Positions 1 through 12,700 of a stretch of 64,000 nt of DNA are shown one piece after another. Source of the DNA: Kofleriaceae bacterium (GTDB lineage: Bacteria; Myxococcota_A; Polyangia; Haliangiales; Haliangiaceae); contig JANXOP010000447.1 in NCBI GenBank assembly GCA_025357755.1, positions 17,528 to 81,527 on the forward strand, given 5' to 3'. Each line of letters starts with the position of its first letter. The first letter of the stretch is position 1. The position numbers and the translations under genes are program-made. The notes beneath the pieces were generated by a model, which worked only from the letters and a program-made list of their open reading frames with translations, did not search any database and had not been told where the DNA came from.

Positions 1-2
1 TG

Positions 3-749
3 ATGCAATGGAGCGTCGGGACCAAGCTCGGCGGAACGGAGCTCGACGCGATGCTCAGCGGCTTCCGGGCGATCGTGAAGACGTCTGGATCGGCGGCGCG
101 CATCGTCGATCCTTGGGGCCCGGGCCCCGGCAGCGGCATCGAGACGATGAAGATCGACGCCGAACCCTTTCCGTTCTATCTGAACCAGGTCGAGTGCGCC
201 GGACGCGACGTCGTGATCGTCAGCGGCGCGGCGCACGACGCGGACACGTTGCGTCACGCGATCGTCACGAGCCTGCGGTGCAAACCCGATCCGGTCGCCG
301 AGAAGAAGCTCGGCGAGGTCGCTGTCGAGATCCAGATCGAGCTGCCCGGATGGCACGTGCTGAGTAAGGACGAAGGCCAGCTGATGCTCCAGAACGACAC
401 GGGCTCGATCGCGATGATCGAGCCGATGGGCGTGATGGATCACAAGGACTTCATGACCGCGGTCGGACCGATGCTGCAGCAGGCGTTCAAGGGCACCGTC
501 ATCGTCGGCGCGGTCGAGGGTGACCTCGTGCCGCTCAGCGGGACGCTCGAAGGCACGACGGTGATCGGCGTCTCGCGAATGATCAAGTGCGGCAAGAAGT
601 CGACGCTGGTGATCCAGCTCTCGCCCTCGCGCACGCTCGCAGACCAACTCCGGCCCGTCATCGAAGCGGCGAAGTGCCTGGCGCCGGGCCAGGCGCCTCC
701 GACCTGGCCAGCCCAGCCGACCGAGCCGGCCGCGCCAGCAACCGAGTAG
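3..749 (+). CDS. Hypothetical protein, probably 5'-truncated by the window edge
   Basis: I do not recognise this family. The frame is open from an ATG at base 3, but the gene may start upstream of the window. The 248-residue product has no obvious membrane segment. It seems to contain a degenerate internal duplication: a pattern with a Cys, a hydrophobic strand, a D-x-LR helix and a second Cys occurs near residues 65-93 and again near 199-230, each after a segment ending in 'ARIVDPWG' or 'IAMIEPMG'. The first copy looks incomplete, which supports truncation. The tail is Pro/Ala-rich. The stop codon TAG abuts the secF stop codon on the other strand with no spacing. Function unknown. Confidence 0.6.
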   Translation: MQWSVGTKLGGTELDAMLSGFRAIVKTSGSAARIVDPWGPGPGSGIETMKIDAEPFPFYLNQVECAGRDVVIVSGAAHDADTLRHAIVTSLRCKPDPVAEKKLGEVAVEIQIELPGWHVLSKDEGQLMLQNDTGSIAMIEPMGVMDHKDFMTAVGPMLQQAFKGTVIVGAVEGDLVPLSGTLEGTTVIGVSRMIKCGKKSTLVIQLSPSRTLADQLRPVIEAAKCLAPGQAPPTWPAQPTEPAAPATE

Positions 750-2054
750 CTACGCTTCGGTCGCGGACTCGTCGACGACCTGGACGGGCGCCGGCAGGTT
801 TCGCTTCTTCGGCGGACCCGAGTAGTACTTCTTCGAGATGTACATGAAGATCGGCGCGGCGAGGAAGATCGACGAGTAGGTCCCGACGATCACGCCGACG
901 TTCATCGCGAACGCGAAGTTCTTCACCTCGCCTGTCCCGAAGATGTTCATGATCAGCGTGGTCGCGAACACCGTCGACGACGTGAGGATCGTCCGCACGA
1001 GCATCTCGTTGATCGAGATGTCGATGATGCGCTCGATCTTCTTGTCCTTGAGCTTCGCCTGGTTCTCGCGGATGCGGTCGAACACGATCACGGTGTCGTT
1101 GACCGAGTAACCCATGACCGTGAGGAGGCCTGCCACCGAGACGAGCGAGACCTCGGTCCAGGTGACGGCGAACACGCCGATCACCATGATCGCATCGTGG
1201 ATCGTCGCGAACGCCGCACCCGGCGCGTACCGGATGTCGAACCGGAACGCGAGGTACAGCATGATCAAGAAGATCGCGTAGATGATCGCCTTCGCCGCGT
1301 CGTCGCGGAGCTTGTCGCCGGCCTTCGCGCCGACGCCGTAGCTCTGCTGGACCGAGGCTTCGATGTTCGGTACCGAGGCTTCGAGCATCTTCTCGAACTG
1401 ACGATCGAGGCCCCACATCGCGAAGGTCTCGTTGAACTCCTGCGTCCCTTCGTCGGGGCGCGTGTTCTGCTGCTCTTCGGACGCGAGCCACGGCTTCATC
1501 TCGAAGCCCGAGGCCGCGAACACCGGTGCAGCCTCTTCAGCTCGGATCGCCTTCTTGGCGCGGACATGCAGCGTGTCGCCGGTCCACGAGGCCTTCGTGA
1601 TCTCGCGATCCTTGAACTTCTCGAGGAACGCGTCGTGCGCCTTCGTCTCCTGGGCCGGCAAGAGCGCCGAGAACCGAGGCGAACGAATCATCATGCCTTC
1701 GATGTGCTTGCCGGCATCGTCGTCCCACGAGATGTCGGAGACCTCACCTTCTTCGCCGGCCTTCTTGAGCGACTCGCGGACCATCGCCGGATCGACCTTC
1801 GTATACGCGTGCGAGGCCTTGTCCTTGAACGCGAAGATGATCTCGGTGCCGCCTTTGAAATCGATCGTCCAGTTCATGTACTCGCCGCGCACCGACTTGT
1901 TGATGAACAACGAGCCGATGGCTGCGGCCATCAAGAGGACGGAGATGATCAACCAGGCCCTGAACTTCGCGACGAACGCGAAGTTGTTGCCGGGCGGCAG
2001 CAGGTATCGAAACTTGTGCTTGTGAGTGGCCGCTACGGGCTCTTTTTCGCTCAT
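750..2054 (-). CDS. secF: Protein translocase subunit SecF
   Basis: SecF partners SecD in the inner membrane and uses the proton-motive force to help SecYEG-translocated proteins leave the channel on the periplasmic side. The 434-residue product starts with a cytoplasmic tail, a first membrane helix near residues 33-50 and the conserved 'WTIDFKGGTEI' motif at the start of the periplasmic domain. The C-terminal half has the remaining helices and the SecF-type 'GYSVNDTVIVFDRIREN' signature. It is longer than E. coli SecF (323 residues) because of an expanded, charged periplasmic domain. The gene lies 10 bases after secD, as the last gene of the queA-tgt-yajC-secD-secF operon. Confidence 0.97.
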   Translation of the reverse strand: MSEKEPVAATHKHKFRYLLPPGNNFAFVAKFRAWLIISVLLMAAAIGSLFINKSVRGEYMNWTIDFKGGTEIIFAFKDKASHAYTKVDPAMVRESLKKAGEEGEVSDISWDDDAGKHIEGMMIRSPRFSALLPAQETKAHDAFLEKFKDREITKASWTGDTLHVRAKKAIRAEEAAPVFAASGFEMKPWLASEEQQNTRPDEGTQEFNETFAMWGLDRQFEKMLEASVPNIEASVQQSYGVGAKAGDKLRDDAAKAIIYAIFLIMLYLAFRFDIRYAPGAAFATIHDAIMVIGVFAVTWTEVSLVSVAGLLTVMGYSVNDTVIVFDRIRENQAKLKDKKIERIIDISINEMLVRTILTSSTVFATTLIMNIFGTGEVKNFAFAMNVGVIVGTYSSIFLAAPIFMYISKKYYSGPPKKRNLPAPVQVVDESATEA

Positions 2055-2064
2055 GGTCGGCGCC

Positions 2065-4131
2065 TCAGATCGAAATCGTCACGAGGTGACCCTTCTTCCT
2101 GGCAACGTTCCAGTCGAAGAGAATCCGGGTGACCCAGATGTTGGTGGTGAGGGTGGTGAACACGCCGACGAGGAGCATGACGGCGAAGCCCTTGATCGGG
2201 CCCGAGCCGTATTGCAGGAGCACCCAGCCCGCGGCTGCGGTGGTGAGCTGGCCGTCGAGGATCGCGGTGAACGCGCGTGAGAAGCCGAGATCGATGGCGC
2301 CACGCACGGACTTCCCGAGGTTGAGCTCGTCTCGTATGCGCTCGTAGATCAGGATGTTGCCGTCGACCTCCATGCCGATCGACAGCACGATGGCCGCGAT
2401 CCCCGGCAGGGTCAGCGTCGCGCCGAAGATCGCCATGACGGCGAGCGTGAGCACGATGTGGAACACGACCGCGAACACCGCGATCCAACCCGACCAGCGA
2501 TAGACGCCGACCATGATGAGGATGACGAGGACGATGCCGATCGCGAACGAGAACTTGGTCTTGTCGATCGCATCGCGACCGAGCGTCGGGCCGACGTCGG
2601 AGTGGGTTGCCTCGACGAGGGGCGCCGGCAGCGAGCCGGTCTTCAACACGGCGACGAGGTCGTCGCGCTCTTTCTCCATCGTGCGGGCATCGCTGCCACC
2701 CATCGTGATCTGCGCGCGGCCACCACGGATCGCGCCGTTGATGGTCGGGGCTGATTTGACCTTGTCGTCGAGGATCGTCGCGAACTTCATGCCGACGATC
2801 TGCGAGGTTACGTCGCCGAAAATCCGGCCACCGAAGCGGTTGAACTCGAGCGAAACTACCGGACGGTTCGTGGTCTGGTCGTAGGTGCCGCTCGCGTTCT
2901 CGATCCCGGAGCCGGTGAGGCGGACCGCCTTCTCTAGGTAGTACGTGCGCCACGAGGTCCGCGTGTCGGTGTCGTCCGGCTGCTTGTCGATCTCGCCAAA
3001 CGCGAGCTGGTGATCGCCATCGAGCTTGAAGCTCGGATCGGTCGCGACCAGGCCGCCGTAGTTCGGATCCCAAAACTCCGTCGACGCTGGCTTCGTGGTG
3101 TCACGACCCGGCTCGCCGAAGATGTAGCGGGTGATGATCTCGCGACCGCTGACGCGAACGGTGACTCGGTCGCCGTGGATCTTGGTGTCGCTGGTGAGCT
3201 TGGAGTTCCGCTTGGCCCACGCGAGCGGCACGTCGACATCGCGATCAGGCGCCTTGAGAAACTTGTCGTAGTGGGGACCGCCGCCTTCTTCAGGCTTCCA
3301 CGAATCTTGAAGCGCGCGGATCTGGAGCCGGATCGCTTCGGGATCGGTCGGATCGTCGGTCTTCGGCTGAGAGCCGACCTTACGATAGAGGTTCAGCATG
3401 TACGCCGAGCCGGTGTGCGTGCCGTCCTTGGTGCAGCCCGTCGGCGGCGGGTTGAAGCAATCGTCGACGACCTTCATCTCGAGCTTCGCGGTCCGCGCGA
3501 TCAGCTCCTGGGTCTCGATGATCGCCTGCGACTTCGGATCGCCGGGGAGCTCGACGATGATGTCATCACCCTTCTCGACCACGCTCGGCTCCGCGACGCC
3601 CTTCTCGTTGATGCGATCGCGGATCGTGGCGACCGCATTCGTGAGCGCGCTCTTCTTGATGCCGTCGGCGTAGGCCTGCGAGACAAAGAAGCACAGCGAA
3701 TTCTTGCCTTCGTCGGCAGAGCACTCACGCCAGTCGATGACCTTCGCGTAGTCGCTGCTGATCTTGCCCTTGAGCTCCGCCATCTTGGTCGGGTCGTCGA
3801 GCTTGACGGTGACCGCACCGGTCGGAATGCCGGCGCTCGCGTTGGGGAGCGCGACCGAGCCCTTGATCTTGTCATCGACCATGCGCGCATCGAGATCACG
3901 CTTGATCTCGGACGCCTTGTCCTCGACGGCGCGATCGAGCGCGATGTTGTAGACGATGTGCTTACCGCCCTGGAGGTCGAGCCCCAGGCTGATCTGGTTG
4001 CCGAACAACTTGTTCAGCGGCCAGACCGTCGGCAGCTTGTCTCGCGACACGAAGCTCGGAGCGAGCGTCGCTACGCAAAACAACAATATGGCGAACAGCG
4101 CGAGCGTGCGCCACTTCAGACTGCGATCCAT
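2065..4131 (-). CDS. secD: Protein translocase subunit SecD
   Basis: SecD forms the SecDF-YajC complex that drives late steps of protein export. The 688-residue product has an N-terminal membrane helix near residues 8-27, the family motif 'GLDLQGGKHIVY' shortly after it, and a long periplasmic region. The C-terminal five-helix bundle contains 'MEVDGNILIYERIRDEL', equivalent to the proton-path Asp/Arg segment of other SecD proteins. It exceeds E. coli SecD (615 residues), mainly in the periplasmic part between about residues 215 and 360. The ATG has an upstream 'agggtgg' that can act as ribosome binding site. It is 32 bases downstream of yajC and 10 bases upstream of secF. Confidence 0.97.
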   Translation of the reverse strand: MDRSLKWRTLALFAILLFCVATLAPSFVSRDKLPTVWPLNKLFGNQISLGLDLQGGKHIVYNIALDRAVEDKASEIKRDLDARMVDDKIKGSVALPNASAGIPTGAVTVKLDDPTKMAELKGKISSDYAKVIDWRECSADEGKNSLCFFVSQAYADGIKKSALTNAVATIRDRINEKGVAEPSVVEKGDDIIVELPGDPKSQAIIETQELIARTAKLEMKVVDDCFNPPPTGCTKDGTHTGSAYMLNLYRKVGSQPKTDDPTDPEAIRLQIRALQDSWKPEEGGGPHYDKFLKAPDRDVDVPLAWAKRNSKLTSDTKIHGDRVTVRVSGREIITRYIFGEPGRDTTKPASTEFWDPNYGGLVATDPSFKLDGDHQLAFGEIDKQPDDTDTRTSWRTYYLEKAVRLTGSGIENASGTYDQTTNRPVVSLEFNRFGGRIFGDVTSQIVGMKFATILDDKVKSAPTINGAIRGGRAQITMGGSDARTMEKERDDLVAVLKTGSLPAPLVEATHSDVGPTLGRDAIDKTKFSFAIGIVLVILIMVGVYRWSGWIAVFAVVFHIVLTLAVMAIFGATLTLPGIAAIVLSIGMEVDGNILIYERIRDELNLGKSVRGAIDLGFSRAFTAILDGQLTTAAAGWVLLQYGSGPIKGFAVMLLVGVFTTLTTNIWVTRILFDWNVARKKGHLVTISI

Positions 4132-4163
4132 GAGTCCACCCTGTAGCTACGAAGAAAGAAGAA

Positions 4164-4469
4164 TCAAGCCGCGCTCTTGCCGCTTTGGGCAGCGCCTTCG
4201 GGGACTTTGCCTTCCCACTTGCCTTCGACGTAGGCACGGGGAACGCGGACGCGGACCTTTTCCTGGAGCTCGAGGACGAGCACGCCGTCATCCGACACGC
4301 CGGTGATCTTGCCGATCATGCCGCCGCGCGTGATCACTTCATCACCCTTGCCGAGCTTCGCGAGCATCGCTTGGGTTTCTTTCTGCTTCTTCACCTGCGG
4401 CCGGATCAGGATGAAATAGAAGATGCCGAACATCACGAGCATCATCACAATTGGAGACATGGCGTTCAT
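4164..4469 (-). CDS. yajC: Preprotein translocase subunit YajC
   Basis: YajC is a small single-pass inner-membrane protein that associates with SecDF. The 101-residue product has a hydrophobic segment near residues 5-22 followed by 'RPQVKKQKETQAMLAKLGKG', the usual basic stretch after the helix. 'DEVITRGGMIGKI' then starts the conserved cytoplasmic beta domain. A 'gaggt' ribosome binding site lies eight bases before the ATG. The gene sits between tgt and secD, as in E. coli and many other bacteria, so identity is secure from both sequence and order. Confidence 0.96.
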   Translation of the reverse strand: MNAMSPIVMMLVMFGIFYFILIRPQVKKQKETQAMLAKLGKGDEVITRGGMIGKITGVSDDGVLVLELQEKVRVRVPRAYVEGKWEGKVPEGAAQSGKSAA

Positions 4470-4531
4470 GGTCGGTTACCTCGGAAAACCGAGGGTTTGT
4501 ACCCCCGGCCCCCCCGTAGGTCAAGGCGAAC

Positions 4532-6671
<2,140 letters not shown>

Positions 6672-6721
6672 TCGCGTGCACGACGCGGTGTCTGCCGTCC
6701 GTGCGCTGTATTGTTCTCCGC

Positions 6722-9223
6722 ATGCGAGCGGTTCCCTGGATCGGCGTCATTTTGCTCACCGCCAGCGCGAGTGCGGCACCGCTCGCGCACCTCGAGCAAG
6801 ATGTCGATGGCGACGGCAAGGTCGACAAGGTCTCGGTCGAGCCGAGCGGCGACCTGGTGATCGAGGGCGCGGTGCGCAGCGTGCTCGCATTGCGCCCGCA
6901 GCCGGTCACCGCGGAGCTCGTCGCGGCGACCGTACGCGGGACGCCGATGCTCGCGGCGCACTACACCGCCGCAGGCTACGACGAGACCTCGGTCTACGAA
7001 GTTCGCAGCGGCGTCTGGATCCAGGTCCTGCGTGAATCGACCGGCCCGGTCCCGCCGGATGGCGACTACAGCGTCGCGATCGCGCCCGCGCCGAACGGGA
7101 TCTATCGCTACCAGCAACGCGCCGGGTTCCATCGGTGCGACGGCAAGCCGGCATATCTGTTCGCCGAGGGCTGGACCGGCAAGAAGTTCCAGCGGCTCTC
7201 CAAGCTCCCGATCGATGTCGCGGACACCGCTCCCGTCCTCGTGGCAAAGCCGGATGGCCAAGCCGCGGTCGCCCCCCTGCTCTATCAAGCGCGCGAAGCC
7301 TCTTACGAGATCGGTGCGGAGAATGCGAGCGCCCTCCCCCTTCCGACCGAGCTCGAGGACGGCAACCCCGCGACCGCGTGGCGCGAGGAGCTCACGACGA
7401 TCGGCGAAGGCCAGTTCTTCACATTCGAGCCGCGCTCGACGAACGCGAAGGCGCACGAGTTGCGGTTCGTCGCAGCGGCGAAAAAAGGCACCGAGCACAC
7501 CGAGCGCCCCAGGCGCGTCGCGGTGGTCGGAGCGAAGGCAGCGTTTCACGTCGAGCTCGCCGACATCGATGGCGCACAGACCGTCGAGCTCCCGCAACCG
7601 ATCGAGGGTTGCGTGAGCGTGGTGATCGAGAGCGCGTATGGCGACGAGCACGGCGCGCTCGCGATCGGCGAGCTCGCGGTCTATGGCGACGGCGAACGCG
7701 GTGGCGGTGGAGAAGCGGCGCTCGCCAAGGTGATCGCCGACGGCGGTGACATCAAGACCGCGATCCAGGCGCTCGACCGGCGCGGCGCCTCGGCGGCAGC
7801 GGCGCTCGATGCCGAGCTCCAGAAGGCGACCTCGGCGGGCGCGCGTACGCGGCTGATCCACGCGCTCGGGGGGATCCACGATCCGAGCGTCGGCCCGGTA
7901 CTCGAGCGCGCCCTCGCGCAGAATCGCGTCGAGGATCCGGAAGTCGACACCACACTCGGGGCGATGGGCGAACAAGGCTTCGCGCGAGAGCTCCACGATC
8001 TCATCGCGAAGAAAGAAATCTCGGTCGCCCATCGCGCAGCCGGTGCGCGCGCGTTGGGTCGGGCGCTCGCGCAAAATGCGACGGCGGATCCGGCGCTCTT
8101 GATCGATCTCGCGGGCGAAGGATCCGCCGACCAGCGCAAGGCCGTCATCGAAGCACTCGCCCGTGCACCCTCCGCGGCCCTGCTCCCTGCGGCGTCCGCC
8201 GCCACGACGCCGGAAGCCGCGGGAGACCTCTATCGTGCCGCGACGCGACGCGTTCGCACCGTGCCTGGCGAGGCAACAGCCGTCGTTGCCACCTATCTCG
8301 CGACGCTCGTCACCGCGACCGACTACGAGCGTCGCTACCGCTTGATCGACGGGCTCGCCGCACTCGGTGACAAGACCGCGCTCGATCGAGTTAGCGCGCT
8401 GCTCCACTCGCTACCCCCCGGCGGCGCACGCTTCGCGCTCGATCAGGTCGGCGCGAACGCGATCGCGAAGGCGCCGCGTGCCGAGGCGCTCGAGCTGCTC
8501 TTGTTCTTCGTGCAGGAAGCCGATCCGGGCGTGCGCTACGCCGCGCTCACCGCCCTCGGCGCGACCGAAAGTGGACCGCCCGGCCCGTGGCACGCCGCGG
8601 TTCATGCCGATGGGATCGATCGGGTGCTCCAGACGGCGCTCGTGAGCGACACCTGGCCCGAGGTCCGTGCGCGCGCCGCTCAGATGCTCGGTGCGCGTTG
8701 CTCGCGCCCCGGCCCCGCCACGTCCCTAAGCGATTCCGTGCATCGCGATCCCGAGCTCGCCGTGCGTTTCGACGCTCTCTCGGCGCTCGCCGAATGCAAA
8801 GCGGCGGGAGCTGGCGATCTACTCGCGAAGACCTGGGATAATCCCAAGCAGCCGATCGAGCTGCGCCAGCACGCGATCGATCTCGCAGCGGAGCTTCGCG
8901 ACGCGGCCCTCGCGACCAAGCTCGTCGCGAAGTTCCAGCAGTGGCAAGGTGCCTCGCTCGAATCGACCGATGCACTCGCGCTCACCCAGAACGCGGCGTA
9001 CGCGATCGGACGATCGAGCCCACCGGGCGCTGGTGACGCGCTGCTGGGCGCCCTTGACGATGGGGCATTTCCCGAGATCGTCGCCGCGGCGGCGACCGGC
9101 CTCGGGTTGATGGGGCCCGCTTGTCCCGCCGCGGCGAAGGCAAAGCTGCGCAACCTCGCGCGTTCCGAGGAACAGCAGGTCTCGATCGCCGCCGCGCACG
9201 CCGCGGCGATCTGCGGCAAGTAA
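6722..9223 (+). CDS. Secreted HEAT-repeat protein with a discoidin-like module
   Basis: The product has a Sec-type signal peptide (short basic start, 'GVILLTASASA', cleavage near Ala-18/19) and is probably exported. The ATG at 6722 is preferred over the in-frame ATG at 6701 because it places this signal at the N-terminus. Residues about 190-315 resemble a discoidin/F5-8C-like carbohydrate-binding fold ('LEDGNPATAWREE' is the usual ligand-loop signature). From about residue 340 to the end come repeated helical pairs with Ala/Leu/Arg spacing typical of HEAT or PBS-lyase repeats ('ALGGIHDPSVGPVLERAL', 'ALTALGATESGPPGPW'). No catalytic motif is seen. A scaffold or surface-binding role is an inference. 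It diverges from queA. Confidence 0.75.
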   Translation: MRAVPWIGVILLTASASAAPLAHLEQDVDGDGKVDKVSVEPSGDLVIEGAVRSVLALRPQPVTAELVAATVRGTPMLAAHYTAAGYDETSVYEVRSGVWIQVLRESTGPVPPDGDYSVAIAPAPNGIYRYQQRAGFHRCDGKPAYLFAEGWTGKKFQRLSKLPIDVADTAPVLVAKPDGQAAVAPLLYQAREASYEIGAENASALPLPTELEDGNPATAWREELTTIGEGQFFTFEPRSTNAKAHELRFVAAAKKGTEHTERPRRVAVVGAKAAFHVELADIDGAQTVELPQPIEGCVSVVIESAYGDEHGALAIGELAVYGDGERGGGGEAALAKVIADGGDIKTAIQALDRRGASAAAALDAELQKATSAGARTRLIHALGGIHDPSVGPVLERALAQNRVEDPEVDTTLGAMGEQGFARELHDLIAKKEISVAHRAAGARALGRALAQNATADPALLIDLAGEGSADQRKAVIEALARAPSAALLPAASAATTPEAAGDLYRAATRRVRTVPGEATAVVATYLATLVTATDYERRYRLIDGLAALGDKTALDRVSALLHSLPPGGARFALDQVGANAIAKAPRAEALELLLFFVQEADPGVRYAALTALGATESGPPGPWHAAVHADGIDRVLQTALVSDTWPEVRARAAQMLGARCSRPGPATSLSDSVHRDPELAVRFDALSALAECKAAGAGDLLAKTWDNPKQPIELRQHAIDLAAELRDAALATKLVAKFQQWQGASLESTDALALTQNAAYAIGRSSPPGAGDALLGALDDGAFPEIVAAAATGLGLMGPACPAAAKAKLRNLARSEEQQVSIAAAHAAAICGK

Positions 9224-9308
9224 GGACGATCCGATCGCGCAGCGTGCTCCCCGCGCACGCACATGAAGGGCTCATGAGAGTGGTGTGGTCCGTGCAACTC
9301 GCTGCGGC

Positions 9309-9701
9309 ATGCTTACTTCGCCTCGCCTCTTCCTCTCGTCCCTTATCTTTGCCGGCATCGCGGTCAGCGGTGCGTGCGGCACCAGTGCGACCGACATCGG
9401 TGATGTCGAAGCGGGCACGCACAGCTATCACGTCGCACGCGAAGGAGCCGAGCCGGCGGCCGGCGTGTCGACGCAGCTCGTCTTCAAGCCGAACGATGGC
9501 GTGAAGGCCGACTCGATCTATGGGTGGGTCGGCCTCGCCGACGTCGCGATGTCGGGCAAGGTCCTGGCGGTCTACGATCCGAACGATGGCGACTTCGATG
9601 ACGACGTCACCTGTCCGTCGCCGCTGCCGGCGGGCGCACTGATCTATTTCGACGTGACGCTCGCGGGTGTAACGAACACCGCATCGATCGCCATCAAGTA
9701 G
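9309..9701 (+). CDS. Small lipoprotein of unknown function
   Basis: The product is 130 residues from the ATG at 9309. It starts with a signal peptide whose hydrophobic core ('LFLSSLIFAGIAV') ends in a lipobox 'SGAC', predicting lipid attachment at the Cys and an envelope location. The mature part looks beta-rich and acidic ('DPNDGDFDDD') with a single further Cys. I do not recognise a family. It lies downstream of the HEAT-repeat gene on the same strand with an 85-base gap and converges on the giant TPR gene 41 bases away. An in-frame GTG at 9285 is a less likely start because it would put extra residues ahead of the signal peptide. Confidence 0.7.
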   Translation: MLTSPRLFLSSLIFAGIAVSGACGTSATDIGDVEAGTHSYHVAREGAEPAAGVSTQLVFKPNDGVKADSIYGWVGLADVAMSGKVLAVYDPNDGDFDDDVTCPSPLPAGALIYFDVTLAGVTNTASIAIK

Positions 9702-9742
9702 CCTGAGAGCCCGTCTCTTCCGTACAGGCGAGCGTCTCGCGA

Positions 9743-12700
9743 CTACGAGAGCGCGGCGAGCGCGTCTTTGAGCTTCTGATTCTGGGGCTCGATCTCGAGC
9801 CCACGCTGGAACATCGACTTGGCCTTCGGTGCCTGGCCGAGCTCGATGTGAATCCGGCCGAGTGACCAGTAGACCTCGCCCTTCGTCACACCTGCATCGA
9901 CATCGATGTTCTGCAGCACGAGCGATTGGTAGATCTTGCGCGCCTTCTCCCAGTCCTTGGCCTCGAAGTAGAGCCGACCGAGGCCCGTCATGGTCGAGAC
10001 ATCGGTCGGGTTCACGCGGAGCGCTTCTTCGTAGGCCACCGTCGCACCGGGGCGATCGTTGCGGGCTTCGAGGATGCTGCCCTGGCGCTGCCGGAACTTC
10101 GCGACATCCTTCATGCGACGCGCGGTCTTCGCTTCCGTCGCGAGCCGATCGTAGATCGGCGCAGCTTCGTCGAGCCGGCCCGCGGTGAAGTACATGTCGG
10201 CGAGCGGTCCCAGGACGCGGATGTCGTCGGGCGCAACATTCGCGGCACGCGCGAGAGCGGCGAGCGCTGCGTCTGTGTGGCCCGCCTTGCGCTCGAGGTC
10301 CGCGATCTCGACGAGGAGCTCGACGCTCGCCGCGCCCGGTGTCGCCTCGAGGCGACGCTGCAACATCTCGGCGAGCAGGCTGCTGTCACGGCGTTCGCGC
10401 GCGAGCCTCTCGAGCGCATCGATGGAAGGCGCGTGCGTCGGATCGTGGCGCAGCGCTTGTTGGAAGTGCTGGATCGCCGTGTCCTCGTCGGAGTCGCCGA
10501 CGCGCGCGACCTCGCCGAGCCGGAAGAACAGGTCCGCGGCATCGCGACCCTTCGGATCGAGCGCCAGCGCTTGCTCGAGCGTCGCCTTGCACTTCGTCCA
10601 ATCGCCGGAGCGCTCGTAGATCTTCGAGAGTCGCGTGAGTGCGGCGACCGAACCCGGCTCGCGCGCGAGGATCTTCTCGAGGATCTCGCCGGCCGCATCG
10701 GGAGAATCGAGCTTGCTCTCCCAGACATCGGCGGCGCGAGCGAGGGCTTGGATCTCGGCGCGGGTATCGCCGAGGCTGCCGTAGAGCTCGCCGCGACGCT
10801 CGAGCAACTCGACGAGATCGTGATGGCGGCCGGCGGTATCGAGCAAGCGCTCGAGCTCGTCGTACGCGCGCTGGCTGGTGTTATCGATCTCGAGCGCGGA
10901 GTACCAGGCCGTGATCGCGTCGTCGACCGACTGGCGCCGGCCCTCGGCAAGCTGCGCCATCTCGGCGTAGATCGCGATCTTGTCGCCATTCGACTTCGCG
11001 AGATCGAGGCGGCGCGTCTGGATGTCGCCGACCGCGATCCAGTCATTGTTCTTCGCGAGGGCTTGCTCGAGCTGGCCCAAGCTGGTGACGTCCTCGGGAT
11101 CGAGGTCGACCACGGCCTGCCATGCCGAGATCGCGCGCGGCGTCTCCGCTTCGAGACGCGCGATCTCGACCAGTAGGTTCTTCTCGTCGGTCGACTCCGG
11201 TGCGAGGCGCGAGGCGCGGGTCAGCGTGTCGACGAGCGCGGACCGGTCGTCCGGCGTGTGACCGTTGCGATAGATCCGCGCGAGCTGATCGAGCGCATCG
11301 CGATCGTTGTCGTCGTCGCCGATGATCTCTTTCCAGGCGTGGATCGCAGCGCCGCGATCACCCGCACGTTCGGAGATCTGCGCGACCTCGGCGTACGCGG
11401 CGCGGCGCTCGCTCGGCTCGGGCGCGACCTTGCCGCGCTGGCGCAGCGCCTCGCCGAGCGCGACGGTGTCGCCGCGCAAGCGCAGGATCTCGATCAAGGG
11501 ATCGAGCGCGGCGAGCTCTCCGGGCTCGAGCGCGAGTGCCGCGCGATACGTGCCGATCGCTTCTTCGGCCTGGCCCAGCTTGTCGCGCTGGACTCGACCG
11601 AGGAACACCAGCAAGGCGACCTGCACGTCGGGCGACCGGTGCGGTGCATCCGACGCCGTGACGATCGAGCCGAGCTTATGCGCGGTCTCGGTCCATTGAC
11701 CGAGGCGCTCCGCGAGCCGCTCGACCTCGCTCAGTGCTTGGTCGGACGCCGGATCGACTTCGAGCCAGCGCAGCGCTGCATCGAGCGCGCGCGCGAGGTT
11801 GTTCAGGCGGTGCTCGAAGAGCTCGACCAGCCGCTGGAGGATCGCCGCGCGATCGAGCTGGTCGCTCGTGGTCGCGAGCTTGGCCTCGAGGACATTCGAG
11901 AGCCGCTGCGCATCACCATCTTGCTCGAACAGCGGCTCGAGGATCTCGACGATGTCGCGGCGCAGATCGCCCGCGGTCTCCAGCATCCGCTCGAGTGCGG
12001 CGCGCGCCTGCGGGTGCTCCGGCACGAGCCCGAGCACGTCGCGATACGCCGCGACCGCCTCGCGCGGAGACGCGAGCGTGGTCTCCTGCAGATCGCCCAT
12101 GCGGAACAGATACTCGGCGGTCTGTGGCTCGCTCTCGGCCGCGTCGGCCTGGCGACGCAGCACCGACGCGAGCTCGGCTGACTTGTTGCTGCGATAGAGC
12201 ACGCGTTCGAGCGCGGAGAGCGCCGCGCGCGGCTCCGGGCCCTTCGTGCCGCGATCGAACGCGCGCGCCGCGCGATCGAGATCGTTCAAGCGATCTTCAG
12301 CGATCGAGCCGAGCCGCATCGCGTACGCCTGATCGACATCGGGCGGCAGCGGCTTGTCTTGATCGTCGAGTCGCTCGTCGAGCAGCTTCGCGAAATCGCG
12401 CCACAGATTCTGAGTCTCGGCGAGCCGCATCAGAGGCTGCAGGCGGTCCGCATCCTCCGGATCGTCGGCGAGCGCCCGGCCCCACACCACGAAGGCCTGG
12501 GCGGGTTGGTTCGCGAGCGTCTCGCGGGTCTCGGCGAGCGCCTGCCAATCAGCGCGGCGCGCATCGGGATCGCGACCGGTGACCGCGAGGCGACGCTCGT
12601 AGACGCGGACCAGGCCCGAGGCTTCGTTCGCCGCGCGGTAGACGCGCTCGAGGATCGGGGTGGCCGCTTCGACGTGATCGTCCTGTTGCATCAGCGCTTC

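Noticed and set aside
9702..9742. Possible bidirectional terminator between the lipoprotein and TPR genes
   Set aside because: The inverted repeat (gcgtctcg / cgagagcgc) is imperfect and no T-run follows.
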